Below the pieces are notes generated by a model that was given only the letters and a program-made list of their open reading frames with translations, did not search any database and was not told where the DNA came from. From NCBI RefSeq assembly GCF_001547995.1, contig NZ_AP014690.1, positions 2,601,001 to 2,665,000 of the forward strand: a stretch of DNA of 64,000 nt. The letters are read 5' to 3'. Source of the DNA: Asaia bogorensis NBRC 16594 (GTDB taxonomy: Bacteria > Pseudomonadota > Alphaproteobacteria > Acetobacterales > Acetobacteraceae). How positions within the stretch are numbered: the stretch's first letter is position 1; each line of letters starts with the position of its first letter. Below, one piece after another: positions 55,318 through 64,000 of the stretch. The position numbers and the translations under genes were made by a program.

Positions 55318-57057
55318 ATGGCAAACAGGTTCCGAAAGAGAGCGATGCTCAATCTGTTGCTGGCCGGATCGATGGTCGCAACATTCACCAGCCAGGCGGC
55401 TTTTGCCCAGCTTAACCCCGACGCCCTGCGTGAGGCGTTCCGCGTTGCGCCCCGCCCCGGCATGATGCCGCATGGCGCAAAACTGTATCCGGGCAGTTCG
55501 CTGAATGGCGTGCCCGGCTTCCCGTTGCCCACCATCCATACCCAGAAAGCCTACGACCCGCAGGACAGCTTCACGGCGCGATGGACGCGTGCCGATGCCA
55601 TGCAGATCAAGGCCCATTCCGACACCTCGGCCGGTGCAGGCAAGAATTCGCTTCCCGAGCAGCTCGTCATGCCTGATGTCCCCGCCGATTTTCCGGCAAC
55701 CAACCCTGATGTGTGGGTCTGGGACACCTGGACGCTCATCGACAAGAAAGCCAATCAGTTCAGCTATAACGGTTGGGAAGTTATTTTCTGCCTGACCGCC
55801 GACAAGAACGCCGGTTATGGCTTCGATGACCGGCACACCCATGCCCGTATCGGCTATTTCTACCGCCGCGCAGGCATCCCGGCGAGCCGTCGCCCGACCA
55901 ACGGGGGCTGGATCTATGGTGGACACCTGATCCCTGAAGGGGCGCAGGAACAGGTTTTTGCCGGCACAACCTATACCATCACCGCCGAATGGTCCGGCTC
56001 GATGCGTCTGCTCGACCCCACGAGCAACAAGGTATCGCTGTTCTATACCGATATGGCATTCAACCGGAACGCAGCGGGTCAGGATATCACCCCCTCACAG
56101 GCGGTGATCACCCAGAGCCTTGGCCAGATCCATGCCGATTTCAACCATGTCTGGTTTACGGGCTTCACGCAGCACACGCCGCTTCTGCGCCCCGACGGCG
56201 TTCTCTATCAGAATGGCGCGCAGAACCCGTATTACAACTTCCGCGATCCGTTCACTTTCGAGGACCCCCAGCACCCGGGCACCAACTATATGGTGTTTGA
56301 GGGCAACACGCCCGGTGAGCGTGGGCTCGCCAACTGCACGGCGGAGGATCTGGGTTATCGCGCCAATGACCCGCACGCCGAGACCGTTCAGCAGGTGCTG
56401 AACACGGGTGCATATTACCAGAAGGCCGCTATTGGTTTGGCAGTCGCCGAGAATGGCTCCCTGTCGAAGTGGAAGTTCCTGTCACCGCTGATCGAAGCCA
56501 ATTGCGTGAACGATCAGACCGAACGTCCGCAGATGTATATCAAGGACGGAAAGTACTACATCTTCACCATCAGCCATCGCACGACCTATGCGGCCGGTGT
56601 GGACGGTCCTGACGGTGTCTATGGCTTCGTCGGCAATGGCATCCGCAGTGATTTCCAGCCCATGAACTACGGAAGCGGGCTGATGCTCGGCAACCCGACC
56701 AACCTGAATATTGCGGCTGGCACCGACTATGATGCCAACCCGGACCAGAACCCGCGCGCCTTCCAGTCCTACTCGCATTACGTCATGCCGGGCGGGCTCG
56801 TGGAATCCTTCATCGACACGGTTGAAGGACGTCGTGGCGGTGCGCTGTCACCGACCGTCAAGGTTCGCATCCGTGGCGATGCGTCGATTGTCGACACACG
56901 CTATGGCAATAATGGCCTTGGAGGTTACGGCGATATTTCGGCCAATCGTGCCGATATCAATATCGTCGGTTTCATTCAGGATCTGATCAGCCAGCAAAAG
57001 CAGATCGGCCCGGATGTGAATGCCCGCATGAATGCCTTTCTGACCACACAACAATAA
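55318..57057 (+). CDS. lsdA: Levansucrase LsdA (GH68)
   Basis: Levansucrase splits sucrose and polymerises fructose into levan or fructo-oligosaccharides outside the cell. From ATG 55318 the protein has 579 residues with a signal peptide ending near FAQL (residue 31). The catalytic residues are nucleophile D136 (VWVWDTW), transition-state stabiliser D310 (NFRDPF) and acid/base E402 (TERPQMY); C340 and C396 match the disulfide of G. diazotrophicus LsdA. All are offset by one from the published D135, D309, E401 and C339-C395. The frame is open to 55255, and ATG 55294 is a possible earlier start. Export is by the type II system encoded downstream in that species. Confidence 0.96.
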   Translation: MANRFRKRAMLNLLLAGSMVATFTSQAAFAQLNPDALREAFRVAPRPGMMPHGAKLYPGSSLNGVPGFPLPTIHTQKAYDPQDSFTARWTRADAMQIKAHSDTSAGAGKNSLPEQLVMPDVPADFPATNPDVWVWDTWTLIDKKANQFSYNGWEVIFCLTADKNAGYGFDDRHTHARIGYFYRRAGIPASRRPTNGGWIYGGHLIPEGAQEQVFAGTTYTITAEWSGSMRLLDPTSNKVSLFYTDMAFNRNAAGQDITPSQAVITQSLGQIHADFNHVWFTGFTQHTPLLRPDGVLYQNGAQNPYYNFRDPFTFEDPQHPGTNYMVFEGNTPGERGLANCTAEDLGYRANDPHAETVQQVLNTGAYYQKAAIGLAVAENGSLSKWKFLSPLIEANCVNDQTERPQMYIKDGKYYIFTISHRTTYAAGVDGPDGVYGFVGNGIRSDFQPMNYGSGLMLGNPTNLNIAAGTDYDANPDQNPRAFQSYSHYVMPGGLVESFIDTVEGRRGGALSPTVKVRIRGDASIVDTRYGNNGLGGYGDISANRADINIVGFIQDLISQQKQIGPDVNARMNAFLTTQQ

Positions 57058-57064
57058 GCGTCTG

Positions 57065-57103
57065 GTGATCGGCCTGCCCCGTGCAGGCCGATCACTTTCC
57101 TTT
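57065..57103 (+). terminator. Perfect 13-bp hairpin between levansucrase and levanase genes
   Basis: GTGATCGGCCTGC (57065-57077) pairs perfectly with GCAGGCCGATCAC (57083-57095) around a 5-base loop, followed by TTTCCTTT. It should act as a partial terminator or mRNA processing/stability element that lowers levanase relative to levansucrase expression, as an intergenic dyad is thought to do in the G. diazotrophicus lsdA-lsdB operon. Confidence 0.8.
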
Positions 57104-57124
57104 GGGTATCCTCAGCTTCGGGTG

Positions 57125-58765
57125 ATGATGTCACAGCGCCATAAACGGTTTTTTTCTTGCGCAAGACTTTGCGCGCTCTCCGGGCTCATCGCGCCTCTGA
57201 CGGCCATGACTGCCTGTCCTGCCGCTGCGCAGGAGTCAAACCCGACACGCAGCAGTTCCAATACCACGATCGAGACACCGCAATGGCGTCCCGCGCTGCA
57301 TTTTTCTCCTCGCGCGCACTGGATGAATGACCCCAACGGCCCGTTCTGGCTGGATGGGACGTGGCATCTTTTTTATCAGTATAATCCGGATGGCATGGTG
57401 TGGGGTCATACCTCATGGGGCCATGCGACCAGTCATGACCTTCTGCACTGGCATGAGGAACCCGTTGCGCTCGCCGCTTCGCCCGGGCGGGACATGTTTT
57501 CAGGGTCAGTCGTGGTGGATCGGGATAATCGCTCCGGTTTGGGCAAAAACCACATTCCGCCGCTGATTGCGCTCTATACCACTGTTTTCTCACAGGATCC
57601 GGCGCACCCTGACGGTACGCAGGCACAGTCACTTGCCTATAGCCTCGATCGCGGCGCAACCTGGGAGCGCCACGAGCGCAACCCGATACTCACATTGTCT
57701 CCCGACTCACGACAATTCCGTGATCCGTCAGTGGTGTGGTACGCGCCGGGGCAATACTGGGTCATGACGACCGTCGTCGCCGATGCGCAGCTGGTCAAGC
57801 TCTATCGTTCCCGCGATCTGAAGCACTGGGATTTTTTGAGCGACTTCCAGCCGAACGGTTATCGCAAGCCCGGCATGCTGTGGGAGATGCCCACGCTTGT
57901 CGCGCTCGATCTGGATGGAAATCGTAAGGACACCCGCTGGGTCATGATCGTCAGCGTCAATCCCTGGAGTATCGCCGGGGGATCCGGGGTGGAATATTTC
58001 ACAGGCCGCTTTGACGGCACGAAATTCACCGCCGATCCTCTCCCTCCTGAAGGGGCCGATCCATCGGCCTATCACTGGCTCGATCATGGAGCCGATAATT
58101 ATGCGGCCATACGCATTGCCAACACGCCAGGACTGTCGCCCCGCCTGATAAGCTGGATGAGCAACTGGGATTATGCTGACAAGCTTCCCACCGCCCCTTG
58201 GCGCGGCCAGATGACCTTGCCGGTTGCGCTCTCGCTCAGGACACTGCGTGGCAAGCCGCATCTCTATCAGGTTCCGGCACCCGAATACGACGCGCTCACC
58301 GCCCGTTCTCCCTCCCGCAGCTGGGCAGGTCATGCGCTGGCCGCCAGTGGAGTCTGGCCTCTGCCCGTGCAGCACAAGGTGGAGGATATTTCATTGATCC
58401 TGCACAGCGACGGCAAGGGGCAGGCAGGCATCACGGTGCGTCAATCTGGAGATAGTCGGGAAGGGACGCGTATCAGCTATGATTTTGCCCGTCATTTGCT
58501 GTCGCTGGATCGCTCCCATTCCGGAGCGACCGATTTTTCAGGCAAGTTCAGCCCGATCCACATTGCCTCATTGCTCCCGCACAATAACACAATCACTTTG
58601 CACCTCGTGGTAGACCGTTCCTCTGTCGAGATTTTCGCCAATGACGGTGAGTTAAGGATGACGGATCTGATCTTCCCCCATGAAGGCAGCACGCACATCT
58701 CGCTGTTTGCGCAGGATGCCCCGGCACTGGTCGAGACTCTGCATGTAACCGGGCTCGATCATTGA
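57125..58765 (+). CDS. lsdB: Exolevanase LsdB (GH32)
   Basis: Exolevanase releases fructose from levan ends. From ATG 57125 (or 57128) the protein has 546 residues. It has a signal peptide to about residue 36 (AAAQE), a five-bladed propeller with nucleophile D69 (HWMNDPNGPFW), D200 (QFRDPSVVW) and acid/base E254 (WEMPTLV, in place of the usual WECP), and a C-terminal beta-sandwich with VVDRSSVEIFANDGELRMTD. The longer frame beginning at 57065 would start inside the hairpin and is rejected. It pairs with levansucrase for making and recycling levan. Confidence 0.94.
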   Translation: MMSQRHKRFFSCARLCALSGLIAPLTAMTACPAAAQESNPTRSSSNTTIETPQWRPALHFSPRAHWMNDPNGPFWLDGTWHLFYQYNPDGMVWGHTSWGHATSHDLLHWHEEPVALAASPGRDMFSGSVVVDRDNRSGLGKNHIPPLIALYTTVFSQDPAHPDGTQAQSLAYSLDRGATWERHERNPILTLSPDSRQFRDPSVVWYAPGQYWVMTTVVADAQLVKLYRSRDLKHWDFLSDFQPNGYRKPGMLWEMPTLVALDLDGNRKDTRWVMIVSVNPWSIAGGSGVEYFTGRFDGTKFTADPLPPEGADPSAYHWLDHGADNYAAIRIANTPGLSPRLISWMSNWDYADKLPTAPWRGQMTLPVALSLRTLRGKPHLYQVPAPEYDALTARSPSRSWAGHALAASGVWPLPVQHKVEDISLILHSDGKGQAGITVRQSGDSREGTRISYDFARHLLSLDRSHSGATDFSGKFSPIHIASLLPHNNTITLHLVVDRSSVEIFANDGELRMTDLIFPHEGSTHISLFAQDAPALVETLHVTGLDH

Positions 58766-58773
58766 ACGGACGC

Positions 58774-59184
58774 TCAATGACCGCCATTCTGAAACAGAAG
58801 GCGTGCCGCACCCAGCACGCGCTGCTGATACGCCAGATTGAGCGCGATGGTATGCGAATGGTAATTACCGACCGCCCTCATGAGATCACCATGAGATTCA
58901 TTGAGATAGAGGCGCATGATAGCGCCCGCTGCACTGATATTGTAACAGGGCTCGGTCAGCAGATTGCGGTAAACGCTTTGCGGCGTAGCATGGGTAAACT
59001 GCGCAATAGGCCCGAGCCACAGCGTGTTGACCTGCATTACCCCGAGGTCGTCCGTTCCGTTACTGTTATGACGCACCATGCCGTTGCGACCATTTTCCAC
59101 CCCCAGAATTGCGGGGAGAACCCTGGGTGGTAAATGGTACAGGGAAGCAACAAAAATCATGCAGCTCGCATACGCAACGGCCAT
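58774..59184 (-). CDS. Lytic transglycosylase (SLT domain), small
   Basis: This muramidase-like enzyme cleaves peptidoglycan glycan strands to make room for envelope machines. The 136 residues begin with a hydrophobic segment, then YHLPPRVLPAILGVENGRNG with the catalytic glutamate (VEN), DDLGVMQVN and AVGNYHSHT, the SLT signature blocks. It resembles the small transglycosylases linked to secretion and pilus systems. It lies head to head with gspG, so it probably opens the wall for the type II secretion apparatus. Confidence 0.85.
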   Translation of the reverse strand: MAVAYASCMIFVASLYHLPPRVLPAILGVENGRNGMVRHNSNGTDDLGVMQVNTLWLGPIAQFTHATPQSVYRNLLTEPCYNISAAGAIMRLYLNESHGDLMRAVGNYHSHTIALNLAYQQRVLGAARLLFQNGGH

Positions 59185-59237
59185 ATTGCGCTACACTCCT
59201 CCCTTATTCAGGGCTTTTCATATCGGACATATTATTG

Positions 59238-59762
59238 ATGCGCCTTTTTGATACGCTAGCACAGCCCCATTGCGCCAAAACATGCGAATGGCCCGTCCGG
59301 ACCACGCAGCGCCCCGACCAGACCGAAGGCAACGATATCGGCGTTCCCTCCGATACCGACGAGGCCGGGTTCACGCTGCTCGAATTGCTGGTGGTGATTG
59401 CCATTCTCGGTTTGCTGATCGGTCTCGTCGCGCCCGCCGCATTGCGTCAGCTGGGTGGCGCACGCAATTCCGTCGCTCATCAATCCATTCAGCGGCTAGG
59501 CGAGGTTCTGGATCTGTATCGTCTCGACACAGGAAGCTACCCCAGCACTGAAGACGGGCTGCACGCGCTGATCGAACGCCCGCAGGACGCCGAGAACTGG
59601 AACGGGCCTTACCTCAAGGATAATGCTGACCCCAAGGACCCGTGGCACCACCCTTATATCTACAGCAACCCCTCGGAACGACCGGGCCATGATTATGACC
59701 TCTGCTCAAAGGGCGCTCATGAAGCGACGAGCGATCGTGCTGCCATGATCTGCAATCCCTGA
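59238..59762 (+). CDS. gspG: Type II secretion major pseudopilin GspG (LsdG)
   Basis: This is the major pseudopilin of the type II secretion system. After an unusually long leader of about 43 residues comes the prepilin peptidase site EAG/FTLLELLVV and its hydrophobic helix, then DLYRLDTGSYPSTEDGLHAL and the calcium-site region GHDYDLCSKG. I start at ATG 59238; the frame is open to 59109 across the promoter region. First gene of the G-O-E-F-H-I order typical of the levansucrase secretion operon in Gluconacetobacter. Confidence 0.93.
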   Translation: MRLFDTLAQPHCAKTCEWPVRTTQRPDQTEGNDIGVPSDTDEAGFTLLELLVVIAILGLLIGLVAPAALRQLGGARNSVAHQSIQRLGEVLDLYRLDTGSYPSTEDGLHALIERPQDAENWNGPYLKDNADPKDPWHHPYIYSNPSERPGHDYDLCSKGAHEATSDRAAMICNP

Positions 59763-59770
59763 GCGCCCCC

Positions 59771-60550
59771 ATGAATTTCGCGCTTCCTCTCCATACAGGC
59801 CTCGTCATCGCCTCGCCGTTCATCGGGTCTTTTCTCGGCGTGCTTGCCTGGCGGCTGCCAGAGGGGCGCTCACCTTTCTTTACCCGGTCACGCTGCCCGA
59901 ACTGCGATTGCGTGCTTGGCGCCCGCGATCTCATACCGCTGGTCAGCTACGCCATACAGCGTGGCAAATGCCGCTATTGCCAGTCGGCTATCGATGCGTT
60001 CCACCCGGCAATGGAAGTCGCGGCCCTGATCGTTGCGGGAGCCGCTGACTGGGCCGTGCATATGGCGCCGGATCGTCTCGACCTGACTCATCTCATGATT
60101 CAGGGATGCCTGTTTGGCTGGTGGCTGCTGTTGCTCGCAGCCATCGATTTGCGCAGCACAACCCTGCCGGATTACCTGACTCTCCCCTTGCTCGGTATCG
60201 GGCTCGCCTTCGCAGCGCAGCATGGTCGCGCCGACTTTCACCTGCACAGTCTGGCTGCGTTGCTGGGCTGGGCCGCATTTGGCGGCGTCGCGCTGCTTTA
60301 TCGCAAGTTGCGGGCGCGGGACGGGCTTGGCGGTGGCGATGCCAAGCTGCTTGCCGCAGGAGGCGGATGGCTGGGACCATTCATCCTGCCCGAGATCGTG
60401 TTTGTGGGCGCTGTCGTCACACTGGCCGGCGCATGGCTTACGCGAAAAGCCAGCCTGAGCGCACAGACGCGTATCCCCTTCGGCCCGGGGCTCGCCTTTG
60501 CCCTCTGGGGCGGCTGGTTGCTCGAGATCATCGGGCAGTCCTATGGCTGA
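59771..60550 (+). CDS. gspO: Prepilin peptidase GspO (LsdO)
   Basis: This membrane aspartyl protease cleaves and N-methylates pseudopilins. The 259 residues contain the cytoplasmic zinc-binding CPNC...CRYC pair (about residues 43-75) and the two catalytic aspartates in AIDLRSTTLPD and LGGGDAKLLA, between several membrane segments. It lies nine bases after gspG and overlaps gspE by eight bases. Confidence 0.95.
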   Translation: MNFALPLHTGLVIASPFIGSFLGVLAWRLPEGRSPFFTRSRCPNCDCVLGARDLIPLVSYAIQRGKCRYCQSAIDAFHPAMEVAALIVAGAADWAVHMAPDRLDLTHLMIQGCLFGWWLLLLAAIDLRSTTLPDYLTLPLLGIGLAFAAQHGRADFHLHSLAALLGWAAFGGVALLYRKLRARDGLGGGDAKLLAAGGGWLGPFILPEIVFVGAVVTLAGAWLTRKASLSAQTRIPFGPGLAFALWGGWLLEIIGQSYG

Positions 60551-62240
60551 GCGTCAGCATGACGGCCATCTCGAGGCGTTAGCTGCCCTGCTGGTCGACA
60601 GAGGATATTGCGACCATCGAGGGCTGGACCGCGCTGCACGTGCCGCAGAGCAGAGCGGTGGTCGCCTCGACCAGATCCTGCTGCAACTGGGTCTGGTGTC
60701 AGAAGCGCTCATGGCCAGAACCTATGCTGAGTTGCTCGATATTCCTCTTGCAGGTGCTGACCATTATCCGGCCGATCCGGTGCTGACCGGGCAGCTCAAG
60801 ACACGTTTCCTGCGTGATGCGCATGTTGTGCCGCTCTCGTTGGAGGGAAACACGCTGGCTCTCGCCATGCGCGACCCGCTGGACAGTTTCACGCCTGCGG
60901 CCCTGCAGGCGGCGACGGGACTGACCATCGCAACCCATGCAGCCCTCCCGGTTGAACTCGAAGCCGCGCTCGACCGCCTCTACCCGGATGAAAGCCGCGA
61001 GGCAGAACCCGAACAGGCAGAGGGCAATGCTCTTGAAGACGACGCCGAACGGCTGAAGGATCTGGCGTCAGAAGCACCCGTGATCCGTCTGGTCAACCAG
61101 ATCATCAATCGTGCGGTCGAGACCAGGGCTTCGGATATCCATATCGAGCCCTTCGAGGACAGGCTGCGCGTGCGCTATCGCTATGACGGCATCCTGCATG
61201 AGGCGGAAATACTGGCGGCCCAGCTTGTGCCCGCCGTGCTCTCACGCGTGAAGATCATGGCGCGCCTTGATATTGCCGAACGACGCCTGCCCCAGGATGG
61301 ACGGATCAAGCTTGCCGTGCGCGGGCATGAAGTCGATTTTCGTGTATCCACCATTCCGTCCCTCTATGGCGAGACGCTGGTCCTGCGCGTTCTCGATCGG
61401 TCGGGCGCGGTCTTCGATTACACCACGCTGGGCCTGCAACCCGGCATTGTCAGGGGCTTGCGCAAGCTTCTCGAGCGGCCCAATGGCATCGTTCTGGTTA
61501 CCGGGCCAACCGGATCGGGAAAAACCACAACACTCTATACGGGCCTGTCCGATCTCAACGCCGTCACGCGCAAGATCGTCACGATTGAGGATCCGATCGA
61601 GTATCAGCTTGGCGGCATCAATCAGGTGCAGGTCAAACCGCAGATCGGTCTGGATTTCGCCGCCCTGCTGCGCGCCATTTTGCGTCAGGATCCCGATGTG
61701 ATCATGGTAGGCGAGATACGCGACCGGGAGACCGCCCAGATTGCCGTGCAGGCGGCTCTGACAGGGCATCTGGTTCTGTCCACACTGCACACGAATTCAG
61801 CATCCGCCGCCATCATACGCCTGCGCGACATGGGGGTAGAGGACTACCTCATGACCGCAGTGCTGCGTGGCGTTCTGGCCCAGCGCCTCGTGCGTCGCCT
61901 CTGCCCTCTGTGCAAGACGCCCTACACGCCACCTGCGGCGCTGGTTCAGGAATTGCAGCTCGATCGTTTCACCTCGGGGGAGCCGATCACCCTTCATCAC
62001 GCGGCGGGTTGCGCCTCCTGCCGCCATACAGGCTTTAAGGGCAGGCTCGCAATCGCAGAACTCCTCGAACCCGATGAGGCCATTGAAAAACTCGTTTTCG
62101 AGAAAGCCGATCATCTCGCAATAGAGCGTGCAGCCGTCGCAGCGGGCATGGAAACCCTCTTTGATTCCGGGCTTCGTGCGGCCGTGGATGGCCAGACCAC
62201 CATTGAGGAAGTCATGCGTAGCGTGCGCGCTGTCGGTTGA
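60543..62240 (+). CDS. gspE: Type II secretion ATPase GspE (LsdE)
   Basis: This hexameric ATPase drives pseudopilus assembly. The 565 residues comprise an N-terminal GspE_N domain (to about 150) and the ATPase core with Walker A GPTGSGKTTTLY, the Asp box and Walker B (RQDPDVIMVGEIRD), a His box and the four-cysteine zinc element (CPLCKTPY ... CASCRHTG). I start at ATG 60543 because family similarity begins with MAERQHDGH; the frame is open to 60498 inside gspO. Confidence 0.96.
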   Translation: MAERQHDGHLEALAALLVDRGYCDHRGLDRAARAAEQSGGRLDQILLQLGLVSEALMARTYAELLDIPLAGADHYPADPVLTGQLKTRFLRDAHVVPLSLEGNTLALAMRDPLDSFTPAALQAATGLTIATHAALPVELEAALDRLYPDESREAEPEQAEGNALEDDAERLKDLASEAPVIRLVNQIINRAVETRASDIHIEPFEDRLRVRYRYDGILHEAEILAAQLVPAVLSRVKIMARLDIAERRLPQDGRIKLAVRGHEVDFRVSTIPSLYGETLVLRVLDRSGAVFDYTTLGLQPGIVRGLRKLLERPNGIVLVTGPTGSGKTTTLYTGLSDLNAVTRKIVTIEDPIEYQLGGINQVQVKPQIGLDFAALLRAILRQDPDVIMVGEIRDRETAQIAVQAALTGHLVLSTLHTNSASAAIIRLRDMGVEDYLMTAVLRGVLAQRLVRRLCPLCKTPYTPPAALVQELQLDRFTSGEPITLHHAAGCASCRHTGFKGRLAIAELLEPDEAIEKLVFEKADHLAIERAAVAAGMETLFDSGLRAAVDGQTTIEEVMRSVRAVG

Positions 62241-62262
62241 GAGTGGCGAACGCAGCCCCCTC

Positions 62263-63528
62263 ATGACGGAATTCCTCTACAGAGTCATTGACCGGCAGGG
62301 CACCCCGCAGCAGGGCACCCTCGTGGCCGACACGCAGGAAGACGCTGTCGCGAAACTGCGACGCCAGGGCTACATGCCCATCCATGTCGATGTTGCGGAG
62401 AAAGGCATAAAAGGGCGCACGAGGTTTGCGCGCGCGTCTGGCACGGGTGCCATTCCGCGCTCTGGCGCGCAGGGCCTTAGCCTGAAGCGACACGGCGTAA
62501 CGCGCGGTGAACTGGCCAATTTGACACGCGAACTCGCTGTCATGCTCGATGCAGGGCAGGATATGGATCGTGCCCTGCGTTTTCTGATCGAGACCACGTC
62601 ATCCCCCCGCATAGGCAGCGTCCTGAAGAGTGTTCGGGACAGGGTCCGTGACGGGCAGGCGCTTCATTCGGCACTTACCACGAGCCGGGGTGGTTTCCCC
62701 CCGCTCTATATCGGCATGGTGCGGGCGGCTGAGGCCACGGGAGATCTGGCCCCCACCATGGAACGGCTCGCCGGGCTACTCGAACGCGAACGCGCGCTGA
62801 TCAGCACCGTCCAATCGGCCATGATCTATCCCGCCATCCTCACCCTGACGGCTATCGGATCTGTCACATTACTGCTCACGAAGGTCCTGCCGCAATTCAC
62901 GCCGCTTTTTGAGCAGAATGGCGCGACCCTACCGGCCTCCACGCGCCTTCTGACGAAGGCAGGCGCTGCAATCGGTCATTACGGCTTCGCCATGCTGGTT
63001 ATCGTATTGCTGACTGGTATGGGCCTGCGTCTGGCCATGCAACGCCCGGCCCTGCGTCGCCCTGTCGACCGCCTGCTGCTTCGTATGCCAGGGCTCGGCC
63101 GTCTGGTCTCGGAAATTCTGGCCGCGCGGTTTGCCTGTATTCTCGGCACTCTACTGGTCAATGGCGTTGCCCTGCTTCCGGCACTGGGGATCGTGCGGGA
63201 TGCGCTGGGCAATCAGGCCGCCAGCGCCGCCATCGAGACAGCCGCCGAAAGCGCACGTTCGGGCGCGGGGCTGTCAGCAACACTGGGCGCCGCTGGCATT
63301 TTTCCGACAAGGTTGATCCATCTGCTTCAACTGGGTGAGGAAACCGCACGCCTCGGCCCCATGGCGCTCAGGGCCGCTGATATTCACGAAGATCAGGCCC
63401 GCATTGCCATTCAGCGCCTTGTTGCCCTTCTGGTCCCGGCCATCACCATCGTCATGGGTCTGATGGTGGCAGGCATCGTCTCCTCGCTTCTCCTCGCCAT
63501 GCTGAGCCTTAATGACCTTGCCCAGTAG
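62263..63528 (+). CDS. gspF: Type II secretion inner-membrane protein GspF (LsdF)
   Basis: This polytopic platform protein connects the ATPase with the pseudopilus. The 421 residues have the N-terminal FLYRVIDRQGTPQQGTLVAD block, two homologous cytoplasmic repeats (ELAVMLDAGQDMDRAL; LLVNGVALLPALGIVRDAL) and three membrane segments. I start at ATG 62263, since the frame that extends to 62128 lies within gspE. It overlaps gspH by 17 bases. Confidence 0.94.
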   Translation: MTEFLYRVIDRQGTPQQGTLVADTQEDAVAKLRRQGYMPIHVDVAEKGIKGRTRFARASGTGAIPRSGAQGLSLKRHGVTRGELANLTRELAVMLDAGQDMDRALRFLIETTSSPRIGSVLKSVRDRVRDGQALHSALTTSRGGFPPLYIGMVRAAEATGDLAPTMERLAGLLERERALISTVQSAMIYPAILTLTAIGSVTLLLTKVLPQFTPLFEQNGATLPASTRLLTKAGAAIGHYGFAMLVIVLLTGMGLRLAMQRPALRRPVDRLLLRMPGLGRLVSEILAARFACILGTLLVNGVALLPALGIVRDALGNQAASAAIETAAESARSGAGLSATLGAAGIFPTRLIHLLQLGEETARLGPMALRAADIHEDQARIAIQRLVALLVPAITIVMGLMVAGIVSSLLLAMLSLNDLAQ

Positions 63529-63940
63529 AGCGCAGGCCGAGTCCGGCTTTACCCTGATCGAGATGCTGGTCGTGCTGGTCATTCTGGGCATGATTGGCGC
63601 CATTGTGGTCCGACACGGCGCCTCGCATCCTGCACGGCTCGAACTGCGTAACGCGGCGCGACAGATCGCCGCCCTGATGCGCGAGACCCATGCCCGCGCG
63701 CTCTATACGGGGCGTGCCCAGGAACTCGATATCAACCCGCTTTCCGGAAGCTACGTCACCACCCCGGCAACTGTGGGAACCCTGCCCGCCATTACGATCA
63801 CGCCAGATACGAGGAGCGTGTTCCGCTTCTACCCGGATGGCAGCGCATCGGGTCCTGTGCTCGGGCTCAGCCGGGGGGCGAGCCGCATGACACTGGGCGT
63901 CAACTGGCTGACCGGTGCCATCGAAAGCCACGGCGGATGA
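63512..63940 (+). CDS. gspH: Type II secretion minor pseudopilin GspH (LsdH)
   Basis: This minor pseudopilin has 142 residues: a short leader, cleavage site ESG/FTLIEMLVVLVIL, a hydrophobic helix and a beta-rich C-terminal domain with the NAARQIAALMRETHARAL helix and VFRFYPDGSASG. It starts inside the last codons of gspF and ends overlapping the next pseudopilin gene, so the operon is tightly coupled. Confidence 0.88.
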   Translation: MTLPSRAQAESGFTLIEMLVVLVILGMIGAIVVRHGASHPARLELRNAARQIAALMRETHARALYTGRAQELDINPLSGSYVTTPATVGTLPAITITPDTRSVFRFYPDGSASGPVLGLSRGASRMTLGVNWLTGAIESHGG

Positions 63941-64000
63941 TGGAGGTAAAGGGCACGCATCCTGCTTCCGAAGGCGGCTTCACGCTCATTGAGGTGCTGA
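63937..64000 (+). CDS. gspI: Type II secretion minor pseudopilin, probably GspI (3' end outside window)
   Basis: Only about 21 codons are present. They encode a leader and the prepilin site EGG/FTLIEVL, so the product is a pseudopilin. Its place after gspH suggests GspI, but GspJ cannot be excluded from this fragment. ATG 63937 and the next codon, ATG 63940, are both possible starts; both overlap the gspH stop. Confidence 0.7.
   Translation, partial: MMEVKGTHPASEGGFTLIEVL

Noticed and set aside
57065-57124. A 20-residue N-terminal extension of the levanase
   Set aside because: The start would lie within the intergenic hairpin, and the signal peptide begins at 57125.

Overview
The window looks like a chromosomal segment of an acetic acid bacterium (Acetobacteraceae, Alphaproteobacteria). 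The best evidence is the right end: a levansucrase whose three catalytic acids and two cysteines sit one residue away from those of Gluconacetobacter diazotrophicus LsdA, followed by an exolevanase and type II secretion genes in the order G-O-E-F-H-I known from that species' lsd cluster. A large flagellar and chemotaxis locus means a motile member, such as an Asaia- or Gluconacetobacter-like strain; genus is inference.

1-26 kb, motility. fliG (5' end outside the window), fliH, fliN, fliO and fliP run as one overlapping operon. Two chemoreceptors follow, the second heading an operon of a STAS protein, cheY, cheA, cheW, cheR, cheB, a second cheY, cheD and a small protein that carries a CheZ-type DxxxQ motif. 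flaF and motE lie on the opposite strand. Then comes the most unusual part: two seemingly identical flagellin genes, in direct 1.14-kb repeats, bracket two opposite-strand genes. These are a GT25 glycosyltransferase and a large GT25-like/DxD-glycosyltransferase/methyltransferase fusion. This reads as a self-contained flagellin-modification cassette that repeat recombination could delete. fliE, fliQ, fliR and flhB close the locus.

26-32 kb, a decayed mobile region. It holds a frameshifted cytosine methyltransferase with an intact vsr, a broken fic gene, an integrase N-terminus beside a tRNA-3'-end-like sequence, a serine-recombinase stub, unrecognised coding-like fragments and an intact rtcB RNA ligase gene.

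32-46 kb, metabolism and envelope. A MAPEG protein and a catalase-like haem protein are followed by a TonB-dependent receptor, a D-Ala-D-Ala carboxypeptidase, a LysR regulator, a serine beta-lactamase-fold hydrolase, a D-amino-acid dehydrogenase-like oxidoreductase and a penicillin-acylase-family amidase. Together they suggest uptake and breakdown of amide- or D-amino-acid-containing compounds, possibly peptidoglycan fragments. A lipoprotein, an AraC regulator and a tiny DUF3309 membrane protein follow.

46-55 kb: a complete kdp potassium-pump operon (a 27-residue ORF, then kdpF, A, B, C, D, E). 55-64 kb: the levan locus (levansucrase, hairpin, exolevanase), a lytic transglycosylase on the other strand, and the start of the type II secretion operon that probably exports levansucrase. 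It runs off the window in a GspI-like gene. I found no rRNA, complete tRNA or CRISPR array.
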